From CAZXDS01 sp964639525 (GTDB taxonomy: Bacteria > Bacteroidota > Ignavibacteria > Ignavibacteriales > Melioribacteraceae), in contig CAZXDS010000064.1 of assembly GCA_964639525.1 (NCBI GenBank), positions 1 through 15,827 of the forward strand: DNA of 15,827 nucleotides, read 5' to 3'. A program made the position numbers and the translations under genes. Below, piece after piece: positions 7,646 to 15,783 of this stretch (the stretch's first letter is position 1; every line of letters starts with the position of its first letter). The notes beneath the pieces are model-generated. The model was not told the DNA's origin. It searched no databases and saw only the letters and a program-made list of their open reading frames with translations.

Positions 7646-7675
7646 TTGACTTAAATAAAGTTACTATTTTCTTTG
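7646..7675 (+). promoter_or_regulatory. Candidate promoter for the NADH dehydrogenase gene
   Basis: TTG at 7646-7648 is followed after 19 nt by TTTCTTTG at 7668-7675, which matches seven of eight positions of the Bacteroidota -7 consensus TAnnTTTG at an acceptable distance from the -33 TTG. Read as a sigma70 promoter, TTGACT has no good -10 at 17 nt. It would give an 80-nt leader before the ATG at 7760. This is a pattern match in AT-rich DNA and is weak. Confidence 0.25.
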
Positions 7676-7759
7676 GAGTCTCTTTTTTTTTATTTAATTT
7701 CAATTAAGAATAAATATGTACCAGTATTATTTAATTATCATTTTATAAAATCCTCTATA

Positions 7760-9040
7760 ATGAATAAAAAACATGTTATTATTATCGGTGCCGGTTTTGG
7801 CGGTTTATACGCGGCAAAGGAATTACTAAAGGGCACGAATGATTTTAATATTACAATTATTGACACTCGAAACTTTCACTTGTTTCAACCGCTTCTTTAT
7901 CAGGTGGCAACAGCTCAACTTTCTCCCGAAGATATTGCTTATCCGATAAGAGCAATTTTTGAGAAGTATAAAAATATCACCGTATTAAAGGAAAGTGTCA
8001 GTTCAATTGATTTAGACAACAAATCTATAAATGTAGAATGCGGTAAACTTTACTATGACAAGCTCATTATTTCGGTCGGAGTTATACCTGATTACTTTGG
8101 TAATGATAGTTGGAAGAAGAGTGCAATTCCGTTGAAAACACTGGAAGATGCTCTCAATATCCGAAGGAAAATATTAAATATTTTTGAAAAAGCCGAATCG
8201 GAAATGCTGCACCCGTGTGATGAGAATCCATTAAATTTCGTTATAATCGGAGGTGGACCAACGGGTATTGAACTTTCAGGAGCTATGGCAGAACTTAGTA
8301 AATATACACTTAAAAACGAATTCCGGAAAATCAGACCCGAAAGAGCAAAGATATATCTAATTGAAGCCGGTAAAACTATTTTGCCAGGTTTTCCGGAAAA
8401 ACTAATAAACTCCGCCGAAAAATCCCTTAATAAACTTGGGATTACAATAAAGACAAATTCATTGGTAACAGATATAGGAAGTAATAAAGTTGAGATTAGT
8501 TCTAACGGTTCTTCCGAATTTATTGATAGCAAGGTTGTATTATGGGCTGCCGGTGTAAAGGCAAATTTTAAGGATAATATTTTATCATTAAATAATGATG
8601 TTGAATTTGATAGAAAAGGAAGAGTATTAGTTAATAAATATTTAGCAATACCAAATCACAATGAAGTCTATGTAATTGGTGATTTTGGAAGTTTGACAAG
8701 CGTTGGAGGGAAACCATTACCCGGCACCGCACCGGTCGCTATGCAGCAGGGAATTTACGCGGCCAAACATATATTAGGAAAAGCTACTGCTAATTTTAAA
8801 TATTTTAATAAAGGAAGTCTTGCCGTTATTGGTAGAAATTCTGCGGTTGCGGATTTCGGGTCGTTTCAAATAAGCGGATTCTTTGCTTGGATTCTTTGGG
8901 CATTTGTACATATCGGCTATTTAGTAGGACACAGAAATAAATTTGTTATTATGGTTAAATGGGCGTGGAATTATTTTACGCGAAAACAAAGTGCACGAAT
9001 TATTTTCAAAATGAATAACAATAGAATTTCTGCAAAATAA
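7760..9040 (+). CDS. ndh: Type II NADH dehydrogenase (NDH-2)
   Basis: This 426-residue FAD enzyme transfers electrons from NADH to quinone at the inner face of the membrane without pumping protons. It shows the two-dinucleotide-binding-domain fold: the FAD site HVIIIGAGFGGLYAAKEL (about 5-22), the FHLFQPLLYQVATAQLSPEDIA block typical of NDH-2 (39-60), the NAD(H) site FVIIGGGPTGIELSGAMAEL (160-179), the second FAD motif VYVIGDFGS (303-311), and the quinone-site region PGTAPVAMQQG (321-331). The C-terminal part (about 365-415) carries hydrophobic, aromatic stretches (FFAWILWAFVHIGYLVG) as in membrane-attached NDH-2. I chose the ATG at 7760. The frame stays open to 7673, but the extra 29 residues are low-complexity and would precede the FAD motif abnormally. 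No good ribosome site is seen at either start. The gene is alone on the plus strand. Confidence 0.93.
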   Translation: MNKKHVIIIGAGFGGLYAAKELLKGTNDFNITIIDTRNFHLFQPLLYQVATAQLSPEDIAYPIRAIFEKYKNITVLKESVSSIDLDNKSINVECGKLYYDKLIISVGVIPDYFGNDSWKKSAIPLKTLEDALNIRRKILNIFEKAESEMLHPCDENPLNFVIIGGGPTGIELSGAMAELSKYTLKNEFRKIRPERAKIYLIEAGKTILPGFPEKLINSAEKSLNKLGITIKTNSLVTDIGSNKVEISSNGSSEFIDSKVVLWAAGVKANFKDNILSLNNDVEFDRKGRVLVNKYLAIPNHNEVYVIGDFGSLTSVGGKPLPGTAPVAMQQGIYAAKHILGKATANFKYFNKGSLAVIGRNSAVADFGSFQISGFFAWILWAFVHIGYLVGHRNKFVIMVKWAWNYFTRKQSARIIFKMNNNRISAK

Positions 9041-9121
9041 CCTGAATAGTATTAACAATTAAAACGACAGTGCTTTTTCTCCCAAGATGTCATTTCCAAA
9101 CGTTTAACTCGGAAATATTTA

Positions 9122-9177
9122 TGTTGCCTGGGTTTCTAATCAAGTTGGGAATAATAGAAACACCTTATTTTGCAACA
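9122..9177. terminator. Nested inverted repeat between convergent genes, possible terminator
   Basis: TGTTGC (9122-9127) pairs with GCAACA (9172-9177). Inside it GTTTCTA (9132-9138) pairs with TAGAAAC (9155-9161), extendable by two GC pairs past a bulged A, with a 16-nt loop. On the plus strand the inner stem is followed by CC and TTATTTT, so it could terminate the NADH dehydrogenase transcript. A second small stem, ATTTCC/GGAAAT, lies at 9092-9097 and 9111-9116. The large loop and weak T-tract make this a poor textbook terminator; a degenerate dispersed repeat is an alternative. Confidence 0.3.
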
Positions 9178-9194
9178 GGTTTAATATATTAAAA

Positions 9195-10784
9195 TTATTT
9201 TAGTAACTCCATCTTTTTAACTATGCTGTAATCACTTGTTTTTAATTCGTAAAAATATATACCTGATGACAAGCTGCTCGCATCAAAATTTACCGTATAT
9301 GCTCCGGCATTCATTAATTTAGTAATGAGTGCCGTAATTTTTTGTCCGAGAATATTATAAATATTTAGTTCAACCTTACTTGCCTTCTGCAAAGAAAACT
9401 TAATGGTTGTTGTAGGATTAAATGGGTTCGGATAGTTTTGATAAAGTTCAAACGATGATGGACTATTTACATTTTTAATGGATGTTAGAATCATTGAAAT
9501 ATCTAAACCATTAAGTGTATCTTGAGTTGTATTAATTGAGAATAAACTACTTTTTGCATCAGGAATTCCTATTTTTTGAGCAATCAATTCATAGTCTCCA
9601 TAAGGAAGTACCGGGATTGTGTAATTACCATCGGACGAGACAAAATTATATGTGTAAATTTTATCGCTGCTAATCGAACGAACATAAACAATTGCATCTG
9701 TTACAGGAGAGTTTTGATTGTTGTTTGACAAAACTCTTCCATCAACAAAACCGGCGCCATACGATGAATCACGCTCCAAAGTTAGATCTATATTCCCCAT
9801 TGAATTGAAGAGTGCAACCGAATCAGCATTTTGCCAAAAAACGGACGGTGCACCGTTTTCATTATAATAACCGGGAATGTTAAAAGGAGCAAATACCTGA
9901 ACAAAATAGTCCCCGCTATATTTTATATTTTTTAAATTATACGCCCCGTTTAAATCAGTAAAGGTTGTATAACTTCTGTTTATATCATCAACACTAACAG
10001 CGGATATTTTTGTGGGAGTATGCTTACCTTTTCTTACAATAACAACCGCTTTTGGTAATGTACCTCCGTTAATATCACTTACAACTCCGGATATGTTTAA
10101 ATTTGTTATTGGTTCTTTTTCTAAGATAAAGTTCAAATTTACTTGAGTGTTTTCCATTATGGTAATAATATCTGCGCCAAGGGGGCTATCTTTATCGAAT
10201 GCGTACTCAATATAGTATCCTTCTTTGCTTGCAGCAACAAAATAATCACCGACAGGCAATTCCTTTGCAAAATTTCCTTCACTATCAGTATTTGCAGAAT
10301 CTACCAAAATAATTCGATTATAAAAGAAATAAACCTTAGCATCAGATATCATATTTATACTATCACTAACAGTTCCACTTATAGTACCTGTCTTTGAGTA
10401 ATGCATCATACCCTGATCATGATGAGTTTCCAAAGTTATTACCGGCTCACTACTTGTGTTATAAATAGTTATTGTGGAAGAAGAATCTTCCGGCTGTAAG
10501 TTAAAATAGTTATATTGAATTACCTCAAAACCAAATTCAAAATAAGGCTGCATTACAACAGGAAAACCGGATACATCATTCATCCGAATAGAATAAACAC
10601 TATGATCATAATTGATACTGTCAATCGTTACAGTATTTTCCGAATTATTTTCAACATATATAAATTTTGATCTATTAAAATCACTATGGAAATGAATATT
10701 ACGCGGCATTACCATAAGACCGCCTTGATGTTGAGCAAACATTCCTACTACGGTAAGAAACATAATTAGCAATAACTTTTTCAT
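9195..10784 (-). CDS. Secreted T9SS protein with carboxypeptidase-regulatory-like repeats
   Basis: This 529-residue exported protein has a signal peptide (about 1-17, MKKLLLIMFLTVVGMFA). An Ig-like N-terminal part follows (about 25-120; RSKFIYVENNSENTVTIDSI resembles ASH/choice-of-anchor beta domains). Then come three carboxypeptidase-regulatory-like (transthyretin-like) domains at about 132-222 (ISGTVSD, GNFAKELPVGDYFVAASKEGY), 230-336 (ISGVVSD, GAYNLKNIKYSGDYFVQVFAP) and 344-430 (GNYTIPVLPYGDYELIAQKIG). The C-terminus (about 445-529) is a T9SS type A sorting domain with the YQNYPNPFNPTTTIKFSL motif and a terminal KMELLK, so the protein is sent across the outer membrane and probably attached to or released from the cell surface. 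No enzymatic motif is visible; a binding or structural role is likely. It lies 27 nt after the CHAT gene, so it is probably the last gene of the sigma operon, and the ATG follows an AGGT-like site. Confidence 0.9.
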   Translation of the reverse strand: MKKLLLIMFLTVVGMFAQHQGGLMVMPRNIHFHSDFNRSKFIYVENNSENTVTIDSINYDHSVYSIRMNDVSGFPVVMQPYFEFGFEVIQYNYFNLQPEDSSSTITIYNTSSEPVITLETHHDQGMMHYSKTGTISGTVSDSINMISDAKVYFFYNRIILVDSANTDSEGNFAKELPVGDYFVAASKEGYYIEYAFDKDSPLGADIITIMENTQVNLNFILEKEPITNLNISGVVSDINGGTLPKAVVIVRKGKHTPTKISAVSVDDINRSYTTFTDLNGAYNLKNIKYSGDYFVQVFAPFNIPGYYNENGAPSVFWQNADSVALFNSMGNIDLTLERDSSYGAGFVDGRVLSNNNQNSPVTDAIVYVRSISSDKIYTYNFVSSDGNYTIPVLPYGDYELIAQKIGIPDAKSSLFSINTTQDTLNGLDISMILTSIKNVNSPSSFELYQNYPNPFNPTTTIKFSLQKASKVELNIYNILGQKITALITKLMNAGAYTVNFDASSLSSGIYFYELKTSDYSIVKKMELLK

Positions 10785-10811
10785 ATTAATACCTATCTTA
10801 AAATAATTGTA

Positions 10812-13800
10812 TTAAAACAAATATCTTTTTTTATTTAATTGATAACCGAACAAAATAAAAATTAAAATTAGAGATCCAATTAAATAAATATAATTGTTAG
10901 TATCATTTTCAAATTCGATGGAACTTGAGTTCCCCGATAACGTAAAAGCAGCCCAGTAATACGGATTAGGATCTACTTTATTAATAAACTTAATTTTGGC
11001 TTTTCTAAGAGCTTGTGATTTTGTTTGTCCCTCGCTCAAAAATTTGTAGAAATATTTCATTAAAACAGCCGTGTATTTATCACTTACATCCCAAAGAGAA
11101 AGCACGATGCTAGAGGCACCGGCATCAAAAAATACTTTCTGCATTCCAAGTATTCCCTCCGCTTTATCAAACTCTCCCAAACCGGATTTGCATGAACTTA
11201 ATACAACCATATCGCTGTTGAGTTTAAGTTTTGCCACCTCACCGGTTTCAAGATAGCCGTCATTTTTATCATCATTATTGAAAAACATAACAACAGGATA
11301 ATTATTGAATAAAAAAGAATGAGTTGATAGATGAATTATTGAAGCAAACTTTGCATTTTTTTTGAAATTTGATTCTGTCGCTTCATCTTTTAATAATACT
11401 ATTTTTTTGCTGAAATATCCTTTTATATTTTTAATTTCCTCCGCCGAATATTTTAACGGAAGTACTTTGACAGCCCGTGAATATAAATTCAACTTTTCAC
11501 TCACACCTCTTGTCGAAGAATAATTATTTCCTTTCGAATTAAAGTTAGGGTTACCTGCAAATAGTGCTAATCTATTCTTTGATTTAGCACGCGATTTTAA
11601 TTCCTTCCAAATTGAAAACGACGGTGAATACGTAATTGAATAGTCCTCAATCAAATATCTTCTATTAAATAGAGAGCCTTTGGCGGATTTGTTTCGGGCA
11701 CTTGTAGTTAAAAATTCAAAAGGGATTGTAACTAACCGGTTCGGCAGTGAAAAAACCAATTCGGAATTTTTCTGCACTTTGTCAAGTACAGGTTCAAAAA
11801 GTTTTTTATACAATTCATAAGCCTCATCCGGATTAAATGAGAATAGATCTTTATTAAAATGAATATCTTCATTCATTACAGCCCGATTGTAATATGGAGA
11901 GATTGAAGAAATAATATTTTCAACATCTTTAACACTCTCTTGTAATTTCACTACATTTAATCCTTTATGTGAAGCAACAAATATGAACATACTGTCGGAA
12001 CCAAAAAAGTAACTGATAAAATACTCATTGCTCTTAAGCAAAGCGGAATATGAAAAACCGGCATCATCATTTTTAATATTGAAAAAATTAATCAGCTTCG
12101 GATATTTTTTTGTCAATTCATTTTTGATTTTTTTTAATCTCATTTTCAACAAACCGGAATCACCCAAGTTATTTTGCAGTTTCCAATTCACATCATATAA
12201 TTTATTAACCAAATCAATATCATTAGTCTCGCTGAACTTAATCCCCATTAAATTGTAAAGCGTATTCCTTGATCTTGATTTATCTAAAATTGCAAATGCC
12301 TTTTGGACTTTATCTGTTCTTAAATAGAGGCGTGTAAGTGAATTATATATTTGGTGATAATTAGCAAAAAATGTTATCTGCATTTTATTGTTATTTTTTA
12401 ATAACGGCAACTGATTTTCAATTATTGATATTGCTTTCTTAAAATATTCTTCTGCATCACCAAACTGTTTTTGCTTCTCATAATATTTCCCAATGCTAAA
12501 ATAGATTTCTATCAGTGTAGTTTTATCACCGGCAGATACGGAAAATTTTGAGGCTTCTTTTAGATAATTATATTTTTTACTTCCACTGCTCGTTTCGGAT
12601 AACATCAGCAACTGTACACCCGCAAGCTGATTTAGGTTATTCTCCTTGCAAATTTTAAGCTGCTTTAACAATATTTTATTCCCGCTCTTAAAATCACTAT
12701 TTAATATGTACGAATAGGCAAGATAAGTTTTTGAAAGTATTAAGTTATAAATATCCCCAAATTTGTTCGACAAGCTAATTGAGGCATTTAAATATTTTTC
12801 TGCTTTGGAAAATTCCTTCGTTAAGGTATAAATAATTCCAACTTTTTGGTCTAACTCCGCTTTCAGATACGGCAGTTTCTTTTCATTAATTTCATCAAAA
12901 TTTTCCAAAAGGATATTTAAAGCTTTTTTAGGCTTCCCGAGATTATAAAAAAGAACTCCAATTCCAATGTTTATCTCGGTCTCCGTACTAATATCTTTAA
13001 TCTTTTTTGATAATTCTTTGGCATTGTTGTAGTAATGAAGCGATTTTGTGTAGTTGGCAAGATTTGTGTAAACATCACCGAGTCCTCTATAAGCAAGCAT
13101 TTTAGAGCGGATATTCTCGCCGGACTTTTTTAACGCAGAATTGTAATAATCAAGTGCTCCCCTGTAATTTCCAATGTTTAAATAGAGACTTGCAATATTA
13201 ATTGCCGTTAGCGCCATTCTATCATGATTGTTGAATTTTTTAAATATGGAATAACTTTCCTCGTATCTTTTCCTTGCCTCAACCGGTTCGTTCGAGTATG
13301 TAAAAGAAACCGCCCACTCTGAAAGTACCGTGGATTCCAATTCTTTTTGATTGATATTATTAGCTAAATCATAAGCCCCCTTAAACAACTTTCTTGCTTT
13401 CGGAATATTACCGTTGAGGTCGCTAATCATTCCCAAATTCAAGTTTGCTTTTACCATTTCAATATTATTGCCGCTTTCTTTCGCTGCCTTTAATCCTTTG
13501 TTATATATCTTTTCAGCCTTTTCATATTTATCGGAAAGGTAGAATAAAGAACCTTCCAAAACCAGTATCTCAGCATATCTTGGATTGGTTTTGGTAATCA
13601 TCTTAGCAGCGGTCTGCAACGATTTATTTGCTTTTGTATAATCACCAAGTCTTCGCTCGGTGTTGGAAAGAAAAATAATCGCTTCAATCGAATTAGGTTT
13701 TATTTGTAATACTCCGGATAATTTCTTCGCCGCTGATTTATATTTCGATTCATAATAATCTATCAAACCGGACAAGTAAAGAAACTCTGCTTCATTATTT

Positions 13801-14162
13801 TTTTTTGTTACAAAACTTCTAAGTTCGTCGTATTTATTAAGTATTCCCGCAGTTTTTACAAGATATTTATAATACTTCAGAAAAGTTGGTTTTTCCTTTA
13901 AATGAATAAAAAGCAGTTGATAAGAAACCTCGAATTTGCTTTGTTTATAATTTATAATTGCTTCGGCAAAATCTTTTTCAAAATCATTGCCGTGGAATTC
14001 AGGCTTAGCATTACCGTTTTCAACTTTATTGTTTTCTAAATAAAATATGTACTGTTCAAAAGAAACTGCATTTGATGAATCATGCTCTCTAACAATAAAA
14101 GATGCAGATAAAAACCGGAATGAAAAAAATAGAATCAATAATATTTGAACAATTAATTTCAT
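10812..14162 (-). CDS. TPR-CHAT caspase-like protease with signal peptide and C-terminal membrane anchor
   Basis: This 1116-residue protein begins with a signal peptide or signal anchor (about 1-20, MKLIVQILLILFFSFRFLSA). A long alpha-solenoid of roughly ten or more TPR units follows (about 125-590), with repeats such as ALDYYNSALKKSGENI and SLHYYNNAKELSKK. After a linker (600-700) comes a CHAT domain (clan CD, caspase/separase-like peptidase) at about 705-1080. The catalytic dyad is intact: His948 in IIHLSTHSF and Cys991 in VVLSSCKSGLG. Other CHAT hallmarks are LVTIPFEFL (about 810-818), LFAGNPNF (867-874), AGASSIVLSLWDVSD (1014-1028) and PYYWAAFTLSG (1067-1077). A final hydrophobic helix (about 1091-1107) ends in the basic tail NKKRYLF, which should stay in the cytoplasm and place the TPR and CHAT parts outside it. 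The gene starts 11 nt after the anti-sigma stop. Its substrate is unknown; the operon suggests the anti-sigma or the secreted partner. Confidence 0.93.
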   Translation of the reverse strand: MKLIVQILLILFFSFRFLSASFIVREHDSSNAVSFEQYIFYLENNKVENGNAKPEFHGNDFEKDFAEAIINYKQSKFEVSYQLLFIHLKEKPTFLKYYKYLVKTAGILNKYDELRSFVTKKNNEAEFLYLSGLIDYYESKYKSAAKKLSGVLQIKPNSIEAIIFLSNTERRLGDYTKANKSLQTAAKMITKTNPRYAEILVLEGSLFYLSDKYEKAEKIYNKGLKAAKESGNNIEMVKANLNLGMISDLNGNIPKARKLFKGAYDLANNINQKELESTVLSEWAVSFTYSNEPVEARKRYEESYSIFKKFNNHDRMALTAINIASLYLNIGNYRGALDYYNSALKKSGENIRSKMLAYRGLGDVYTNLANYTKSLHYYNNAKELSKKIKDISTETEINIGIGVLFYNLGKPKKALNILLENFDEINEKKLPYLKAELDQKVGIIYTLTKEFSKAEKYLNASISLSNKFGDIYNLILSKTYLAYSYILNSDFKSGNKILLKQLKICKENNLNQLAGVQLLMLSETSSGSKKYNYLKEASKFSVSAGDKTTLIEIYFSIGKYYEKQKQFGDAEEYFKKAISIIENQLPLLKNNNKMQITFFANYHQIYNSLTRLYLRTDKVQKAFAILDKSRSRNTLYNLMGIKFSETNDIDLVNKLYDVNWKLQNNLGDSGLLKMRLKKIKNELTKKYPKLINFFNIKNDDAGFSYSALLKSNEYFISYFFGSDSMFIFVASHKGLNVVKLQESVKDVENIISSISPYYNRAVMNEDIHFNKDLFSFNPDEAYELYKKLFEPVLDKVQKNSELVFSLPNRLVTIPFEFLTTSARNKSAKGSLFNRRYLIEDYSITYSPSFSIWKELKSRAKSKNRLALFAGNPNFNSKGNNYSSTRGVSEKLNLYSRAVKVLPLKYSAEEIKNIKGYFSKKIVLLKDEATESNFKKNAKFASIIHLSTHSFLFNNYPVVMFFNNDDKNDGYLETGEVAKLKLNSDMVVLSSCKSGLGEFDKAEGILGMQKVFFDAGASSIVLSLWDVSDKYTAVLMKYFYKFLSEGQTKSQALRKAKIKFINKVDPNPYYWAAFTLSGNSSSIEFENDTNNYIYLIGSLILIFILFGYQLNKKRYLF

Positions 14163-14173
14163 AACAGGATCTT

Positions 14174-15139
14174 CTATTTAATAGAGCTTAATAGTTCTTC
14201 TGCTTCTGTTGAGTATTCGGATTCATTATTGACCGCTTTTGTCAAATATTTCCTGGCGATGTCAAATTTCTCTTCCAATAAATATGACTTTCCTAAGAAG
14301 TAATAAGTATTGGAGTTTACATTTTTAAATAACCCTGAATTATTTAATTCCAAGTCTTTGTTGAAATTGTTAATTGCAGCGGATAGATCTTTTTTATTAT
14401 ATGAAACAAATAACCCGGCAAAGTCTGATTGGGCTTTTGTTAAGTAAGTTATTCCGAGTACGTAGTATGAATAAAAAGTTGTCAACTCATCCGGATTGCT
14501 TTCAACATCTTTCTGCAATTCACTTATTGCAGAATCATAATTCTCATTTTCAAGTGCAGTTACAGCATTCGTAAAGTACGCAGAATTTCTACCACGCGTA
14601 AAGGAAAAATTATCATAACTATGCTGAGACGAAACTCTAACATAATCCGGTGTCGTAAATTCCGAAGTAACAAACAAGGAAGAAACTGCTAATATTATTG
14701 AAGCTGCGGCGGCATAAGCGTATTTCATATTTACATGTTCAAAGAGCCTAAATATTTTCAGTCCTTTTGTTTGAATTGCTTCCGGTTTCTTTTTCTGTGC
14801 AATTCTTTCGCTTAAGAAACTGTCAACTTCATTCAATTCAGAACTTAAAAACTCAAATTCTTCACGGCATTTTGAACAGCTCAGCAGATGTTTTTCAATT
14901 TTTGGAATAAGGAAAGTTAATTTAGATTCACCGGATTTATCGCCATTTAAGAACAGAACATATTCAGATAAAATACCCGTATTGATATGTTCATCTTTTG
15001 TGAGATTTGTTAATGCGTGAACAATCCTATCAAAATCTTTCAGATTAGGATTGCTGCGTAATTCTTCTAAAAGCTTTTCTTTTTCAACTTCAGATAAATT
15101 CCGCTTTGTCAACAACTCAATTATTTCTTCTTTTAACAT
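14174..15139 (-). CDS. Membrane anti-sigma factor: zinc motif, one TM helix, TPR-like outer domain
   Basis: This 321-residue protein has an N-terminal cytoplasmic region of about 135 residues with an HxxxCxxC zinc motif (His84, Cys88, Cys91, in KHLLSCSKC), the hallmark of ZAS/zf-HC2 anti-sigma domains that hold ECF sigma factors. A single transmembrane helix follows at about 139-158 (YAYAAAASIILAVSSLFVTS). The C-terminal 160 residues, predicted periplasmic, contain TPR-like helix pairs: AVTALENENYDSAISELQKD, then LSAAINNFNKDLEL, then YYFLGKSYLLEEKFDIARKY. The zinc motif sits unusually far from the N-terminus: about 80 residues with a predicted helical segment precede it. I chose the ATG at 15139, which has AAAGGA 9 nt upstream. 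The in-frame TTG at 15160 has no ribosome site. The gene lies 55 nt after the sigma gene and 11 nt before the CHAT gene. The anti-sigma role is inferred from the motif and neighbours. Confidence 0.85.
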   Translation of the reverse strand: MLKEEIIELLTKRNLSEVEKEKLLEELRSNPNLKDFDRIVHALTNLTKDEHINTGILSEYVLFLNGDKSGESKLTFLIPKIEKHLLSCSKCREEFEFLSSELNEVDSFLSERIAQKKKPEAIQTKGLKIFRLFEHVNMKYAYAAAASIILAVSSLFVTSEFTTPDYVRVSSQHSYDNFSFTRGRNSAYFTNAVTALENENYDSAISELQKDVESNPDELTTFYSYYVLGITYLTKAQSDFAGLFVSYNKKDLSAAINNFNKDLELNNSGLFKNVNSNTYYFLGKSYLLEEKFDIARKYLTKAVNNESEYSTEAEELLSSIK

Positions 15140-15194
15140 AATAATAATTCCTTTCTTCAATACTATAGTGTGTCTTGTATGAAAAAAGTGACAT

Positions 15195-15755
15195 TTATTC
15201 CAATTTATTTTTAATTTCTTCTATTGTCCGGTAGAACATCTTTTTTATTGCAGCTTCATTTCTGTTCAATTTTTCTGCAATTTCATTGAACTTCATACCT
15301 TCCCAAAATCTCATTTTAATTATCTGACCTTTTGGGTCTTTCAAATGAGATACAATGCTCATAATTTTTTGCGAATCAAGACCTATTGATACATCTTGCG
15401 TCTTATTATCTTCATGAAAAGTTTCATCAAATTCAAAGAATGATTTTGACTGTTGTTTCTTGTAGAAATTCACAAAAGTTAAAAAGAGTACACGCCTTAA
15501 CCATTTTTCAATATCTAAAATTTTTTTGTACTGTTGTGCAAAAGATATAAAAACATCGCTCGCTAAGTCATCAGCATCATCAATTGTGTGTAGTTTTCCA
15601 TAATTATACTTCGACTTAAAATAGGAGAAGGAAATAGATCGAATTAAAGATGATAGTTTATCAAAGGAACTTGTACTCCCTTCTTTAGAAAGCTCTAACA
15701 GTTCGCTTAATTCTTCTTTTGAGAAATTGTAATATTGTTGCTGAACTTTACTCAA
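15195..15755 (-). CDS. ECF-type RNA polymerase sigma factor
   Basis: This 186-residue sigma factor has only regions 2 and 4, as in the ECF group. Region 2 (about 28-100) includes IDDADDLASDVFISFAQQYK, the core-binding and -10-recognising helices, and KWLRRVLFLTFVNFYKK. Region 4 (about 128-184) includes PKGQIIKMRFWEGMKFNEIA, then EKLNRNEAAIKKMFYRTIEE, a helix-turn-helix for the -35 element. No ATG exists upstream in frame, and the first internal Met is far downstream, so the TTG at 15755 is taken as the start. It has no Shine-Dalgarno site, so initiation may be weak. The following gene is its likely anti-sigma factor. Such operons are usually autoregulated, but no self-recognised promoter can be identified in the short upstream sequence. 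Confidence 0.88.
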   Translation of the reverse strand: MSKVQQQYYNFSKEELSELLELSKEGSTSSFDKLSSLIRSISFSYFKSKYNYGKLHTIDDADDLASDVFISFAQQYKKILDIEKWLRRVLFLTFVNFYKKQQSKSFFEFDETFHEDNKTQDVSIGLDSQKIMSIVSHLKDPKGQIIKMRFWEGMKFNEIAEKLNRNEAAIKKMFYRTIEEIKNKLE

Positions 15756-15783
15756 AGTTTTTTTGAAAATTAATAAAGTTTAA

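Larger units (their letters stand above)
7213..7759. other. 547-bp region without an intact gene
   Basis: This stretch separates the thioesterase from the NADH dehydrogenase. It holds a transposase fragment (7402-7506, minus) and its likely former leader, with an AAAGGA ribosome-site-like sequence just before the fragment's ATG. It also contains a 9-bp direct repeat CTATCCGAT at 7422-7430 and 7583-7591, and a CTCC/GGAG mini-hairpin at 7564-7574. The rest is AT-rich. The plus-strand open frame at 7439-7654 has no recognisable features and overlaps the transposase fragment antisense, so it is not called as a gene. Confidence 0.6.

Noticed and set aside
7439..7654. Plus-strand 71-codon open frame as a small hydrophobic protein
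   Set aside because: It overlaps the minus-strand IS4-like fragment and its leader, has low-complexity composition and no convincing ribosome site.
7673..7759. Extended N-terminus for the NADH dehydrogenase starting at 7673
   Set aside because: The added residues are AT-driven low complexity, and the FAD-binding motif of the family normally begins within about 10 residues of the start, as it does from 7760.
9195..15755. A genuine type III-E CRISPR (Craspase) locus around the TPR-CHAT gene
   Set aside because: There is no CRISPR array, no gRAMP/Cas7-11 and no Csx30/Csx31-like gene, and the CHAT protein has a signal peptide and membrane anchor unlike Csx29. Only the logic of the pairing is similar.
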